A stretch of DNA of 64,000 nucleotides from Opisthocomus hoazin. Taxonomy: Eukaryota > Chordata > Aves > Opisthocomiformes > Opisthocomidae. Location of the stretch: assembly GCF_030867145.1 (NCBI RefSeq), contig NC_134427.1, positions 15,771,001 to 15,835,000 of the forward strand, read 5' to 3'. The notes below the pieces were generated by a model. That model searched no databases and was not told the DNA's origin. It saw nothing but the letters and a program-made list of their open reading frames with translations. The position numbers and the translations under genes were made by a program. Every line of letters starts with the position of its first letter. The stretch's first letter is position 1. This document shows positions 24,762 to 36,188 of this stretch, piece by piece.

Positions 24762-27429
24762 GCTGTAGTCTCACAGTCACTAATCTGTGAGGAAAACTGC
24801 TTTTCAAAGAAGAGGACTGAGCTGACTTCTGTGAAATCAAGAGATGCTCTCGCTGCTCTCCAGGGCTCTGGTGAAATTCTGAGATGTGTGATAAGACGGG
24901 CAGGAGCCACATGAGACAGTGTCGTACCACCAGGAGGGCAGGAGTTGCAGAGCTGGGTGAATCAGGAGGTCTGTCACTCCAGCCCAGGCACCAGCAGCAG
25001 ATCCTGGGTGTAGACAGGCAGGCAGCTGGAAGCTTCTGCGTAATCACAGCTGGGCAAAGCTCCTTGCTCCCTCCTAAGGCAGCGGTCATGTTTTTAGCCC
25101 CTCTTCTGCTGCGGTCCCACCGCAGTCCCTGGAGGCACCTGGGCTCTCAGCACTGTCCACCAGATGTGCTGAGGAGTGACTGCAGCACCCACGCCGGGGC
25201 TCACCTGAGAGCACCCAGAAACAGCGGGGTGATGAGGCATGGACAGCTATGCTTGCTGAGGATTTACAAAAGGCACGTGCAACAGCCTGTTCGTTTCTAA
25301 TAGAGAGTGGAGGTAACCTGGCCCCTGGAATAAAATCCTGATTTTCAGTGAAAAAAATTCATTGGGGCTTCTTATCACTTTAAGTATTTCAACCTGTCTG
25401 CAGGTTTTTGTACTAGTTCTCAGACGTTCCCAAGAGGCTTGTTCGATCTGATAAGGCTTTGTTCACAAGAAGCTACATATTTATTTCCTGAAAGGAAAAC
25501 AGCCAGAAGGGTTTCTGAGCAGATACAAACCTGTGAACAGTTAAGCAGAGACTATTACGACAGCTTGTGTAACAGCGCGGTTGATGCACAGGTAGCATTT
25601 AGTCAGCTGCCTGCCTGGGGAGTCGGGACGGAGAGCACTTCGCCCCAGCACCTGCTGGGACATGGAAGTCACACAGGCTGCTCCTGCCAGGGTTTATGGG
25701 TCCCAAAAATCACTTCTCCTTTCATCTTTCCTCTTTACCACAAAACTGATCTGCCCAGGGAAGCTTTTGCCCTTTCTAAGAAAACACGCAGAGATGATGG
25801 GCAGTCGTGAGGTAAAAGTGCTCAGCATGGAGATGGAAAAACCCCAGCCCTTCAATTTTACCACCCAAGGAAGCATGAAGGGTTAAAGCCACCAGTCAGG
25901 CAAAATGCTTCCTCACCCACCAAGGCCACTATACTGAAATGAAATTTCTATGTGATTTACATCTGTCTGTTCCTCAGCTGGGGTAGCACAGGAACAGCGT
26001 TTCGTGAGATGCTGTTAAAGGACAGCATGCCCTTTATGCTGGCTCCTTGCAGTACGTAGTGGAATCTGCATCTTCAGAAACAATGTAAAATGAAAAAATC
26101 ACATAAATTGGAAAGTAAACTACTGCCTCCATATGCGAATGGAAAATAATTTAATTATGAAATGAAACGGCTGTACAGCACTGCCAAGAGGGCAAACAAA
26201 TGAGAACTTCACCAAAAGGAGAAAATTGCCAGTCTTTCAGTACATAACCATTTTGTTCCGAACAGCAGCAATTATGGAAATGTGCAGAAGACTGTTTCAC
26301 TGATGATAAATCTGCAATATGTCAAGCAATATTTGAAGATTCATATTTAATTACTGTGACTGCACAAATTAAACAGCGGAAAAATGTTGTCAATGCTGGT
26401 TTTTAAAGCAGAGGAATAGATCCAATGCCAAAAGCAACATGGTTAATGTCGGTAACTAAAAAAGAGAGTTTCCCTCTAGGCTAAACCTTGCGATAAAAGA
26501 GAGATGACACTTCTTATGCTCTTTTGAACATGCCTGGCAAGGTTAAGAGGTAAATAGCCAGAATGATTATCGTCTGGGTTGGTAATGGTTTTCTCAGCCA
26601 CATATTTACTCTGAGCACATTCTTTGTGTTCCAGGTCACTCATAACTCTTGATCACAATTTGGTGGGGGTTTCATTTTCCCCTCCAGAAATCATTTTAAG
26701 GCAAATAATAACTTAGAAAACTCTATGCTCCAGTAGTGGCCAAGGCAGGACAGAGCTTGGATGAGTTCAAAGCCATCTGACTTCGCGGCGTTCGTTCGTG
26801 CTGTGCTTGCAGCCCATGCCAGTCGGGGAGCGGCGGGTCTCAGCCCCAGTAAGAACATGATCCGGCGCGAGGGAGCCCATCTGCCAAAGCAAAGCATGGG
26901 CTTGCAGGGCGTTTGGAGCTGCGGGTTGGCCAGGGTGAACAAAAGCAGGACAGGGCGTGCTTTATTTCGGCGTGCACAACTCGGATCAGCAGCAGCATGC
27001 ATACCCCTCTGCACCAGCCGGGAAGGATCTTTCCAGAAGCATCATTCTGGAACAAGATGATACAGGGTGGGTAATCCTTCTCCTGCAGCGACCTGGAGGG
27101 CACAGGCAGAGCCCTCCGTCCCCAGGCCTGCCCAGCCATGAGCCCGCAGCCACCTGGGCACACCACAAACGGGGGTTCAAGCGAGAGCACCACGGTGTCT
27201 TGCTCCTGTTTAAGCAGAGGCACGGATACACTGAGCTTGCTGAAGTTTTCCCCAGCAGCCGCTCTGCCCCGATGGTGCGGATTTTGGCTGCAGAGTTCGT
27301 AGGGTCATCCCACCCGACCGCAACGAGAGCAGGAGCCATGCTCCTGTTGCCCTAACGTGCTGGCCCGAGTGACAGGGGTGCAAATGCCCGTCCTGATACT
27401 GCTGTGCTGCGGGGCCTTATGTGAAAGTT

Positions 27430-27535
27430 TTTGCCTGACTTGCTCATCTGTGTAATAAGCAGAATAATATTTTTTTGTAAGGATTACCTTTGCAAAGTAC
27501 TTTCAGATGCAATGTTGAAAGGGCTATGTAAGAAT
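27430..27535 (+). mobile_element. Possible MIR/LINE2-like remnant
   Basis: Seen: CTTGCTCATCTGTGTAATAA, AGAATAATA, GTAAGGATTACCTTTGCAAA and GAAAGGGCTATGTAAGAA. The order resembles the MIR/L2 3' consensus (catctgtaaaatg, gataata, gaggattaaatg, gcgctatgtaag). Low identity. Confidence 0.3.
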
Positions 27536-28132
27536 CAAGTAATCAATAATACTAGACACCAGGCAATATCCCACTGTAAAATGCAGAATTAATCCCTGTG
27601 CCTGAAACCCCCCCACCGAATTGCTCTCAAGGACACAAAATTTTGTGGGATGTATGAATGGGAGCGGTTCCTTCAGAAGATGCTCTGTGTGAAGTGGATT
27701 GTGTGCCACGCTCTCCTGCAGTTGTCATGGCGAGTATTCATATTTCCCATAGCAACAGAACCAGTAAATAACTGCATAAAAAGCTGCAGAAAGTGACCAG
27801 GGCACAAGTTAATTCACTCGTCGGCATCCTTAACTTCAGCACTCTTCTGTAGATGAAACCGTCCACTGAAAAGCAAGCTTTTCCTTCGGTTTGCGACACG
27901 TTTCCTCTTCGTAGTTTCATTATGATTCACCCACCAGTTGCTACGCTAGTGACACTATCTGCACCGTGTATGTACTCCTGCATGGTGTCTGAATTAACAG
28001 AAGGAGATGATGACAGGGCAGCAAACCCACAGCGAGTGCTGGCTTTGTAGCACTTTGTGCAAGTGCTGTCTAATGCAGGTCAGCCGAAGTGCTGCAAGTG
28101 AAAGGACTGAAGCTCTACAGGAAAAAATGCAC

Positions 28133-28154
28133 TTTTTTTTTTTTTTTTTTTTTT
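28133..28154. repeat. Poly(T) run
   Basis: Twenty-two T in a row, the longest homopolymer in the window. It could be the antisense tail of an old retrocopy, but no retrocopy body is visible to its right. Confidence 0.9.
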
Positions 28155-31100
28155 GGAGTCAGTCTCTCTTGGTTTTCCTCACTTGAAACGACTTGTTATT
28201 CTGCAAACAAGCACCACCACCCATGTTAAGGGCACGCAGATGTCTTAAATGGACAAGGGGAGGATGAAAACTGGGAGGAACTAGGAGATGTCACTGTAAC
28301 AGCAATGATGCTTCAAAGCAGGACGGTCCTTCGCTTTAGTCAAAAGAAATTAGTCATAAGCTAGCATTTTCCTAAACAGTGTTTGCGGTGCTCTGAGAAG
28401 CCCTGGGCTCTGCTCTGCAGAACTGTCTTGTTTGTACACTCTGCTGAATGCAAAATTGGGTACAGAGGTGGATGGTGTCCATGAGAAACACTGCAACTTG
28501 ATGAAAGTCAGCTACTGCAAAACATCTAGGAACCATTTTTCTCCAAAAAGAAAAAAAAAAGCAACCCCAAAACAAACGAAAAAAAACCTGGAACCCTCCT
28601 TGGGCTTGTCTGGCTGCTCACAGATGTGCTGGGAAGGCGCTGCTCGGCTCGCCACAGAAGGTGCAGCCCTGGAGTGAGAAGGCAGAGGGGGTTTCTTGAT
28701 GTGGAGGACCAGCAGGATCTCTTGCTGAGACAGTCAGAGGGGTGATGGAGAGTCTTGGGGTCAGGATGAGAAGTGCGGCGGTGCTTAACTGCCCACATGG
28801 TCACCGCCATGTCAGGGCCAAGAGGAGATGAGATGTCTGAAGAAAAAGAAATCAAATCCATTTCCCACTGGTCTTGCTTCTGCAAAATGCGTCCCGAGTT
28901 TCATGACAACCACATTCATTAGACAGCTCCTCTCTCCCGTCCCAGCCCCTCATTCACGAGCCCTGACCAAAACTGATCTTGATATTCTTGTTTAGATGAG
29001 GAAATTCCCACTGTCTTGCATATTCATTTTCTGTAGACACACAAAAATGCGATCAGACACTTAGAGCTGCATAATAGAAACTGATTTCACTGGGTCAGTC
29101 AGGGATTTGTTTCCACTTATTAGGCCTGACTTTTTGCAACGCTGCTTGTAGACAAAATCTGTCACATAATACTAGTTTCTAGCATCAGAGTCATTTCATT
29201 GATGGTGTTCAGCACCTCCCCTGTGCCCAGAAAAAACACGTGCATTTCCATGAGTAAAGAGTGCAGTAACATCCCACGCGGTTTTGATTATTTTTTGACA
29301 CATTTCAGTATCATTCAGTGGTAAAACACGGCGATAAAGCCTCGCAGACTTGCGTTTTAACTTGCTTTTGTTTAGGTATGAGCACAGCGGCACAGCATCA
29401 GCAACACGTGATGCTTTCGGTCCGTCCTGCTCCCAGGGTAAAATCTCTGTGGAACATCAGGCCACTTGTTTTACGCACTCATGAATTTATTTAGAAGGTT
29501 TCTGTGTTTTTGAAAAAAGGCAGAGGGAAAATAGTGGAAATTACTCAAGAACCCTGTTGATTTTGGTGCACTTGGGATCAAGGACACACATTCTCTTTCC
29601 TGTGTATGCTGAAAGACCATTAAGGGAGGTGTTTGGAGAGCTGCGCCCTGGGACCTGTGCTCCGGGCTCCTGTCCTTTTTAGCATCTGGGCTGTTGTCTG
29701 TGGTCCCTCCAGACAATCAGGCTGCTCAATGCTGCTCAAGAGCCACTGGCACAGCTTGTGCTTAAGAAGCCACCGCTTGACATTGATAATCTGGCTGTCT
29801 GTCAAACTATGTCTGGTCTTTCCTTTGTGGCTAAGTACGTGCAGCTGTTTGTGGTGAGTGAGTTTGCAGGGTAGCAGACACATACATGGGTATATACGTA
29901 TTGCTTCATCAGTCTTTGCCCATCAGGGTGTGGTAGAAGGACTGTCAGCCCCATGGTCTTCTGAACACAAATGCCCTCTGCTTTCTGCTGGGTCCTTCCA
30001 TGGTCTTCAGTAGTCTCAATGTCTCCTTGTAGAAGCTGCAGAGCTGGGCGAGGACAGCACTGATCGCTCTGCCTTGGGGAGGAATATTTTAGTTTCCTCA
30101 CAGAGTGAGACCAGGCAACGGCCTCTCTCGGCTCTGCGGCGCGGGGGGTTGTGCGGAGGGAGGTCTCTCGGTCAGCCAGGCTGCGCAGGGGGAAGCGGGG
30201 CCGTGGGACCTGCAGTTCTCTGTGCCCGCAGGTCGCAGCCACCCTAATGCCACTCTCAGTCCCAGTTACCCAGTTTCCAAAGGAGATTAGGATGTCGCTG
30301 GGAGCCCTCTGGCTGCAGACCAGTCCGGGCAGAGCAAGGGAGGTGACTGTCAGTAGCTGGGAGATGGATCGGGAGGTACGGATGGAGGCGGCTCCTGTCC
30401 CAGCACAGCCTGGCCCTCCCAACACACATCTCTTTTGTCACCCACATGTGCAGCTGGGGGGTCTGGTCAGACCCTGGGGTTACAGTAGGAAGATCAGGTG
30501 ACAAAGACAGCTTTCTCTCTGCCGTGTTTGGCCAGGAGCACATTGCTACTTGTCTCGGAGTCAGACGTCGCTGCTGTGAACCACGACATTGGAACCTCCG
30601 TCAGATGACACTTAACATTGCATTTGCTCTGGGTAAAGGCCAGAGAGGAGAAACGGAAACCTTTCAGCGCGAGGAATAGCTGACCTGCAGAATTCCCATC
30701 TGCTGTGTATGAGATGAAGCAGCTAAGAATGGGCAAGTACCAGAGAGAAGCTTTTAAGCGTCACCACCTCGTATGAATTGCCCATTCTTCTGCTGTGCTT
30801 CATCCATGGGTGATACTACAGCCGTCGCCATTGCCTGGTGCTCCCTCTGCCCGTGTGTCCTCTGACTGCTGAATTCAGGGGGATCTGGGCCTTTAACATA
30901 ATTAAGTTTCTCTTTTATGTCTCTGTTCATGAGGCCCCTCAGTAGCTGATTATACTAATCAGAGGTGATTATTGCCAGTGCCCACTTAACCCACGTTCAA
31001 ATGCAGCAGCTTGAATTCGTCTTCAGCGCCGTCTCCAGAAGAGATGAATGCAGCATCAAAGAAAATTAATTCATAGGTACATTACCCTATAGGATCAAGC

Positions 31101-33463
31101 TAAAATGTGGGCAAAGAGCTTTAGAGTCAGTGTACGCTCTCCTGGAAGGACACGAGCAGAAGGTGGTAGCCATGCTCTTGTTTGTGCAAGGGTTTTTTCC
31201 CCACTTCTTTGAGTTAGGCAGGATAACAGATCACAAGAATACTAATCGGAGAATATTTTACTGTGGTTGAGAGAGAACACTTTTTCCTTTATAAAAATAA
31301 TAGTTATTGTTGAAAGTATGATCAGCCACATTAAAAGTATTCATTTACTCTTTTTCCCGGCCAGATCTCTGACTTGGGCACCTCTCAGCTTTTCAGATAA
31401 ATACATTTGTCTGGCCATGCTGTTACTCCAGCACAGAGAAATACAGGGCTTTAAAAACACACAAAATTTGGATACCAGTCTTACCTCTACAAGAACCATC
31501 TTAAACCATTTTCCACAAAGTAAGGTGCTGGATGATGGAAATGAAAATATTCTGGTTGGTGCTCAAAAGCTTTGGTGGAATTTTGTCCTAAATGGTGATT
31601 GACTCATTTATATTGCTAATCCTTTGAAGCAGTTGCATAAAGATTCAAAGTGGCACTCAAAGATGCTGGGCAGGACAGCAAGTAGCTCCTTCCAGCCCAC
31701 AGAGATGCAAGATTTTGTGCTAAGGGGGAAATCCTGCTCACAGTGGAGTAAGTGTGGTTTTTGCTCTGCCTTTAATGGAGTTTCCATTCCTTTTTCTGAA
31801 CTTAAATGAGAGTGGGATTTTACCCATCTTCTCACATGATTGTGGTAAAAAAATGAATTTTACTTTTGAGTCTTTTTAAAGGAGGGAAATGAAGGTGAAA
31901 CTACATAAGGCCAGAGAACAGACGCATCTTCAGAGGGAGAAGGACTCTCCCAACTGCAGGGCGTTGCTTGAAGCAGAGATGCGAGCGCTGAGCAAGCGGT
32001 GTGGCAGCAGTGCCAGCACCGCTCGGGGTGCGGGAGAAGCCGCGGCGAAGCCTGGCTGCCCTGCCCTGACAGGTGGCAGGGCTGTGCCTGGCCAAAACGC
32101 GCTCCCTCCTCCCCACCGCAGGTCAAGGGGGTGTTTGGGATAAGTGTAGGTCGTAATACCGCAGAAAGGAAAATGCCCTCTGCTTTGCAGGAGCTTTCAC
32201 TGAAACTTTAGAATTCGCAAGCATGCGGACAGATAAGAAAATGCAGGGACAGCGTGTCACATAGGCAAACTCTTGGGCAGTACATTTTTATGTTGCAAGT
32301 AAATCTGACTAAAGTACTCCAGAAACATCAACCATATTCTTTACATTAAATCCAATAATTCATTATTCATCTCCCAGCTTTGATTTTGTTAAATAGCCAA
32401 TACTGTAATTCAGCGGCAAGAATTTAATCCACAGAAAATTCCGTCCTTGGAGAAGATCAAAGTGAGTCCTGTGGTGTTAAGCACACACCTACAGCACTTG
32501 ATCCTGAAAAGAAATGAAGCGCGTGTTTCAATCAGCCTATCCCTTCTCACTGGTTCCCATGCATTAACCCGCGCCTCTGCCGGAACATTTTCAGCGCCGG
32601 GATCGGGGACCTGTGGAGATCTCCACACTGGGAGAGCAGAGGTCTGAAAACGTAGCGTGCAAACGTGCGAGAGCACCAGCAGGCTGTGATGGCAATGCCT
32701 GCTCGTTCCTCTGCATCTACCAGCCCTGCAGTAAAAGATGAAAAGTCTCTTGGGGGATATAAATACGCAAGATAAGTGCGTACAATAGAACACAAAGGTG
32801 AAATGGCTCTGTTTATCGGGCACAATTAAAATGAATAGAGGATGACTGTAAAGATCTTTCTTTACATGACACAGTGTCAAGGCAACAGTGTTGTGCAATA
32901 GCACCGACACAATTAACGCCGTGTCCCTGCCTTGGACAGCACTGGGAAACCCAGGAACGGGGCTCTGGCTGGTCTCGCCCGCGCGCTCCTCTGCCGCATC
33001 CCACAGTCACAGCGAAACCTACACGGAACCAGCGTCTTCGGATCAAGGCAAGGGTGCTTTTTCCACTTTGTTGCCTCTATTCTTCCCTTTCCTTTTGGTT
33101 TGCATTCTGCTAAGCCTCACAGCTACTGCTGCGTGAAAAGCGAAAACATCACGGTGAATTTCTGGGCATACTCTGGAGCGAGACGAGGCTGAGGTGCCTG
33201 ATCCTGTACCAGAGCCTGGCTCTCGACTTGGCACTGCATAGTGCAAACATTTCCTGGTTACGAATTTTTGCAGTATGTAATTTAAAGGCTAGTTTAGACA
33301 ACCCTTTGCTCTGGATGAAAAATTGTGCATGGGAGTGTGACCTGGCAAAATACAGCCCAAGCTATCCCTCTGTTTCTTCATTTAATTATGTTACTCCTTA
33401 ATGGTGTCTGCCAGGCTGTACGATTCTCCAGTCTGGTGTGTGAGTGCAGCAGGGAGAGGCTGG

Positions 33464-33465
<2 letters not shown>

Positions 33466-33536
<71 letters not shown>

Positions 33537-33557
33537 CTGTGTGTGTCTGTGTATGTA
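33466..33557. repeat. (TA)n(TG)n compound microsatellite
   Basis: About 21 TA units (33466-33508) run directly into about 14 TG units, then degenerate TGTC/TGTA units to about 33557. A pattern of this kind is usually length-variable. Chance open frames reading YIYIYI and VCVCVC across it are not genes. Confidence 0.98.
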
Positions 33558-35109
33558 TTTTTTTATTCTTTACTGTTCTTATTTTCTGGCCAAAACCAGT
33601 TCTGTCTTGGTTTTATTGCTGCTGGCATGTCTTTGCAACACAGCATTGTTAAAAACTAGCGATATAAACAAATCTGAGGCTACACCAAGCATCTCAGAGC
33701 ACAGCCAAAGCTGCCCAATGCCGCAGCTTGCTGAGCAATGTGTGAATTTTGTCGTGTCAGAAGTGTCTGTTTCCCCGTTCTTTTTTAACTTTCGGAAAGA
33801 TCTTAGTGGAGAGTGTGTTCTTCTAAACGAAATAATCACAGTCATCGACATGAAAACTCTTTCAGCATTGCTACAGGAAAAGTAGCCCCTGCCTTCACCC
33901 AGACTGCTGTCTCTACGTGTAAGGGGGTGCAGGGAAGTTGGGTGAAATACTTCAAATAAAACATGATTTCCGGTCATGTTATTGCAATTAGCATGTAAAC
34001 TGGTATTTCTGAGAGTTTTGTTTTATTAGAAGAGAGTGTTGATGCTGTTTGCTGTGCCTGCCGGGCTTGCGGGATGGGGGTGGCCGTGGAAGTGTCCGAG
34101 GAGCGGGCCTGGGCGGGCAGTGCCAGCACAACCCGGGGCAGCGGCTGGGGCACTTGGTACCTCCGGGAGAAACCTGCCCCAGCCCCAGCTCAGCCGCTCT
34201 GGGGTCGCATCCTGCCTGTGATGCCCACAGCACCCGTCCCTGGGTGCTTCATCTTCAGCGCCTCAGCTGCGGAGTGAGGAATTCTCTTTATCCCTCATCT
34301 AATTCCCCAAATGTGTGTCCGCACGCCCACGTCCCATGGGCAATGGCACCCTCTTAGTGACCATCACTCGGGTGACAGGGCTGCACTGCAGGCTGCAGAG
34401 ACACCCCTTAACGCCAGTAAAAAGGGAGAGCAACGCTGCATTCGATACCTATTAGTACCTTGCCTGAAAGAGGGCAAGAAGGATTTTTCCCACAGGAATG
34501 AGGGAAGGGTTGCTGGATTTCGCATGACGAGGCTGTATGCCTCGAAAGCCCACTCTCAGTGGGAACTTGTGGCAACCAGCACAACCACGCTGTTTGCTTT
34601 ACCTCTGATAAGAAAGAAAATAAGAAATATTAACTGTGTGTGCAAAGGTGCCCTTTCTCTTGTCTTCATCAATAACAGCCAATGTTCCTCAGGGTTATTG
34701 CTGTAACAACATCACTTCCCTTTCCTCAGTGGCATCAAGTTTATATCCAAAAACTCCTAGCAAAGACTTTTGTCCGCTGTCCTCTCTTTGGTTCTGCTTT
34801 TGTCCCCCGTGCCACGCTTTGGGGTGCTGGCATGTGCCAAGGACAGGGCTGTGCAGGCAAGCTTCCCGCCTGCCCCCTTCCTTAGGCAGAGCGAGGGCTG
34901 GGAGAGGGCTGGGGATTTTGGCTGAGCCAAAAAAGCCGGCGGCCAGGTATGCCAGCTGTGGGAACACGCTCCTGGGCAGGACTGTGCTCCCAGCAGGAGC
35001 AGATCTCCCAGCACTGCACAGGCTGATGAGCAGCTTTCCAGGAGGAGTTGAAGGAGGGGGAAAAACAAAAAAAATCCCCCAAAATCCCACCAAAAAATCT
35101 AGCTAGTTA
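33558..35109. other. Sequence between microsatellite and CpG island, no gene seen
   Basis: Contains a GC-rich patch at about 34.05-34.27 kb and short open frames without recognisable domains. It may include distal promoter sequence of NPAS2. Confidence 0.45.
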
Positions 35110-35632
35110 GTAAGAGCGAGTGCACCCAGTTTTGGAAAGGGATTACACGACGCAGCTGCTTGCCGCAGCCCCTGGGCCTGGGCCGGGGACCCAAGCGATG
35201 CCCCCAGCCCCGCGTTCCCCCGGCTCACCCCAACCGCAGCGTAAACCACGCGTTTCCCACCGCAGCACCCCAGCAAGCGCCAACCCGCTCCCGGCAGCAC
35301 CCCGAGAAGAGAAAGGGGGAGGCTACAGCCCAGCCATGCCACAGCTTTGGGTACCCGCTGCCTCCAGAACCGAGAGGAGGAGAAATCAAAATCCCCGGCA
35401 ATCAGCGTTACCTAATGGAAGCGGCGAAAAGCGGCCCCACCTCCGGCTCTCGGCAGCCACCGCCGCCGGCTCCCGGCCCGCAGCTGGGCACGGTTGCGCG
35501 AGCGGGGAGCGAGGAAGGAGCAGCCCGCTTTCCCCGGGGAGGGGGGACAAGGATTATGGTAGAGAAAGGGAATTAAAAAAAAAAGAAAAAAAAAGAGTCG
35601 TACGAGGAAGGAAGCAGCAAATGTTCAGCGGG

Positions 35633-35639
35633 TGACTCA
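35633..35639. promoter_or_regulatory. Candidate AP-1/CREB-family site
   Basis: Perfect TGACTCA in the CpG island, with a TGACTAA variant about 15 bases downstream. A seven-base site is weak evidence alone, but its position near the presumed start site makes it worth noting. Confidence 0.3.
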
Positions 35640-35868
35640 CGGCACGGGGTGACTAATCCCGCACCGCGCCGGGCGCGGAATCGGTGCCGAACCCCTCTCA
35701 AGTGAACGCAGCGCGGCGGCGGGACCCGGGCGGGGGGCAGCGGGCGGGCGCTGAGACCCTGCTGCCGCCCTCCGCGCAGCCCGGGCCGTGCCCCCTCCCC
35801 GCCCGGGGACCGGGCAGCAGCGGCCGGTGCCGGCCGGGCTCCGCGGCCGCGTCCAGCCCCGCCGCCGG

Positions 35869-35878
35869 TGACCCACTT
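35869..35878 (-). promoter_or_regulatory. Candidate RORE (ROR/REV-ERB element)
   Basis: Minus strand reads AAGTGGGTCA, which fits the ten-base RORE core AWNTRGGTCA. It lies in the CpG island just upstream of the candidate NPAS2 exon 1. Known: NPAS2 is a reported target of ROR and REV-ERB receptors in mammals. The function of this site is inferred. Confidence 0.35.
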
Positions 35879-35931
35879 CCCGCCGGCCCCTCCCTGCCCT
35901 GCCCGGGCTCCGCGCCCGTTCTCAGCCCGCC

Positions 35932-35990
35932 GGGGGGGGGGGGGGGGCTGCCGGTGGCGGCGGAGGGGGGGCGGGGGGGGAGGAGCGCGC
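35932..35990 (+). repeat. G-rich tracts with G-quadruplex potential
   Basis: A run of 16 G (35932-35947) is followed within 40 bases by two more long G runs separated by single bases. The + strand meets the usual G3+N1-7 pattern many times over. It lies directly upstream of the candidate first exon. Confidence 0.85.
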
Positions 35991-35999
35991 CTGTGCAGT

Positions 36000-36188
36000 G
36001 CCGGGAGGCCGGGCTGAGCCCGCCGCCGCGTTACACAACCCGCCGCAGCCGGCCAGTTTCACAAGTCCCGCCGGCAGCCCGCAACCCGCCTCGCGCCCAC
36101 CCCGCACGCCATGTGCCCCCCGGGCGGCGGGACCCCGGGGCCGGGCACGGCACGGAGAGCGGCTCCGGGACGCGCATCCTCCCGGACG
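36000..36188 (+). other. NPAS2: Candidate non-coding exon 1 of NPAS2 (5' UTR)
   Basis: Seen: inside the CpG island, ACG is followed by GTACGTACGG at 36189, a strong donor match. Known: NPAS2 in other vertebrates starts with a non-coding exon from a CpG-rich promoter, followed by a long first intron. Inference: this exon splices to 60889. The left edge is unknown; 36000 is only a placeholder. It contains an ATG at 36111 with G at -3, which after direct splicing would open a 36-codon upstream ORF overlapping the real start codon. Another 5' UTR exon between this and 60889 is possible. Confidence 0.45.

Larger units (their letters stand above)
15161..33465. other. Intergenic sequence, no gene seen
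   Basis: About 18 kb containing the old CR1 remnant at 16.9 kb, the AAT microsatellite, poly(A/T) runs, a MIR/L2-like remnant at 27.4 kb and a CpG-richer patch at 26.76-27.35 kb. AT-rich, homeodomain-motif-dense stretches at 17.57-18.06 kb and 26.06-26.48 kb could be regulatory. The longest open frames (for example 19891-20553 and 29802-30425, minus strand) match no family I know. Confidence 0.5.

Noticed and set aside
29802-30425. 207-codon minus-strand open frame
   Set aside because: Composition-driven; no family resemblance and the other strand is also open over much of it.
33325-33885. 186-codon open frame across the TA/TG microsatellite
   Set aside because: The frame stays open because TA and TG repeats lack stops; the flanks show no domain.
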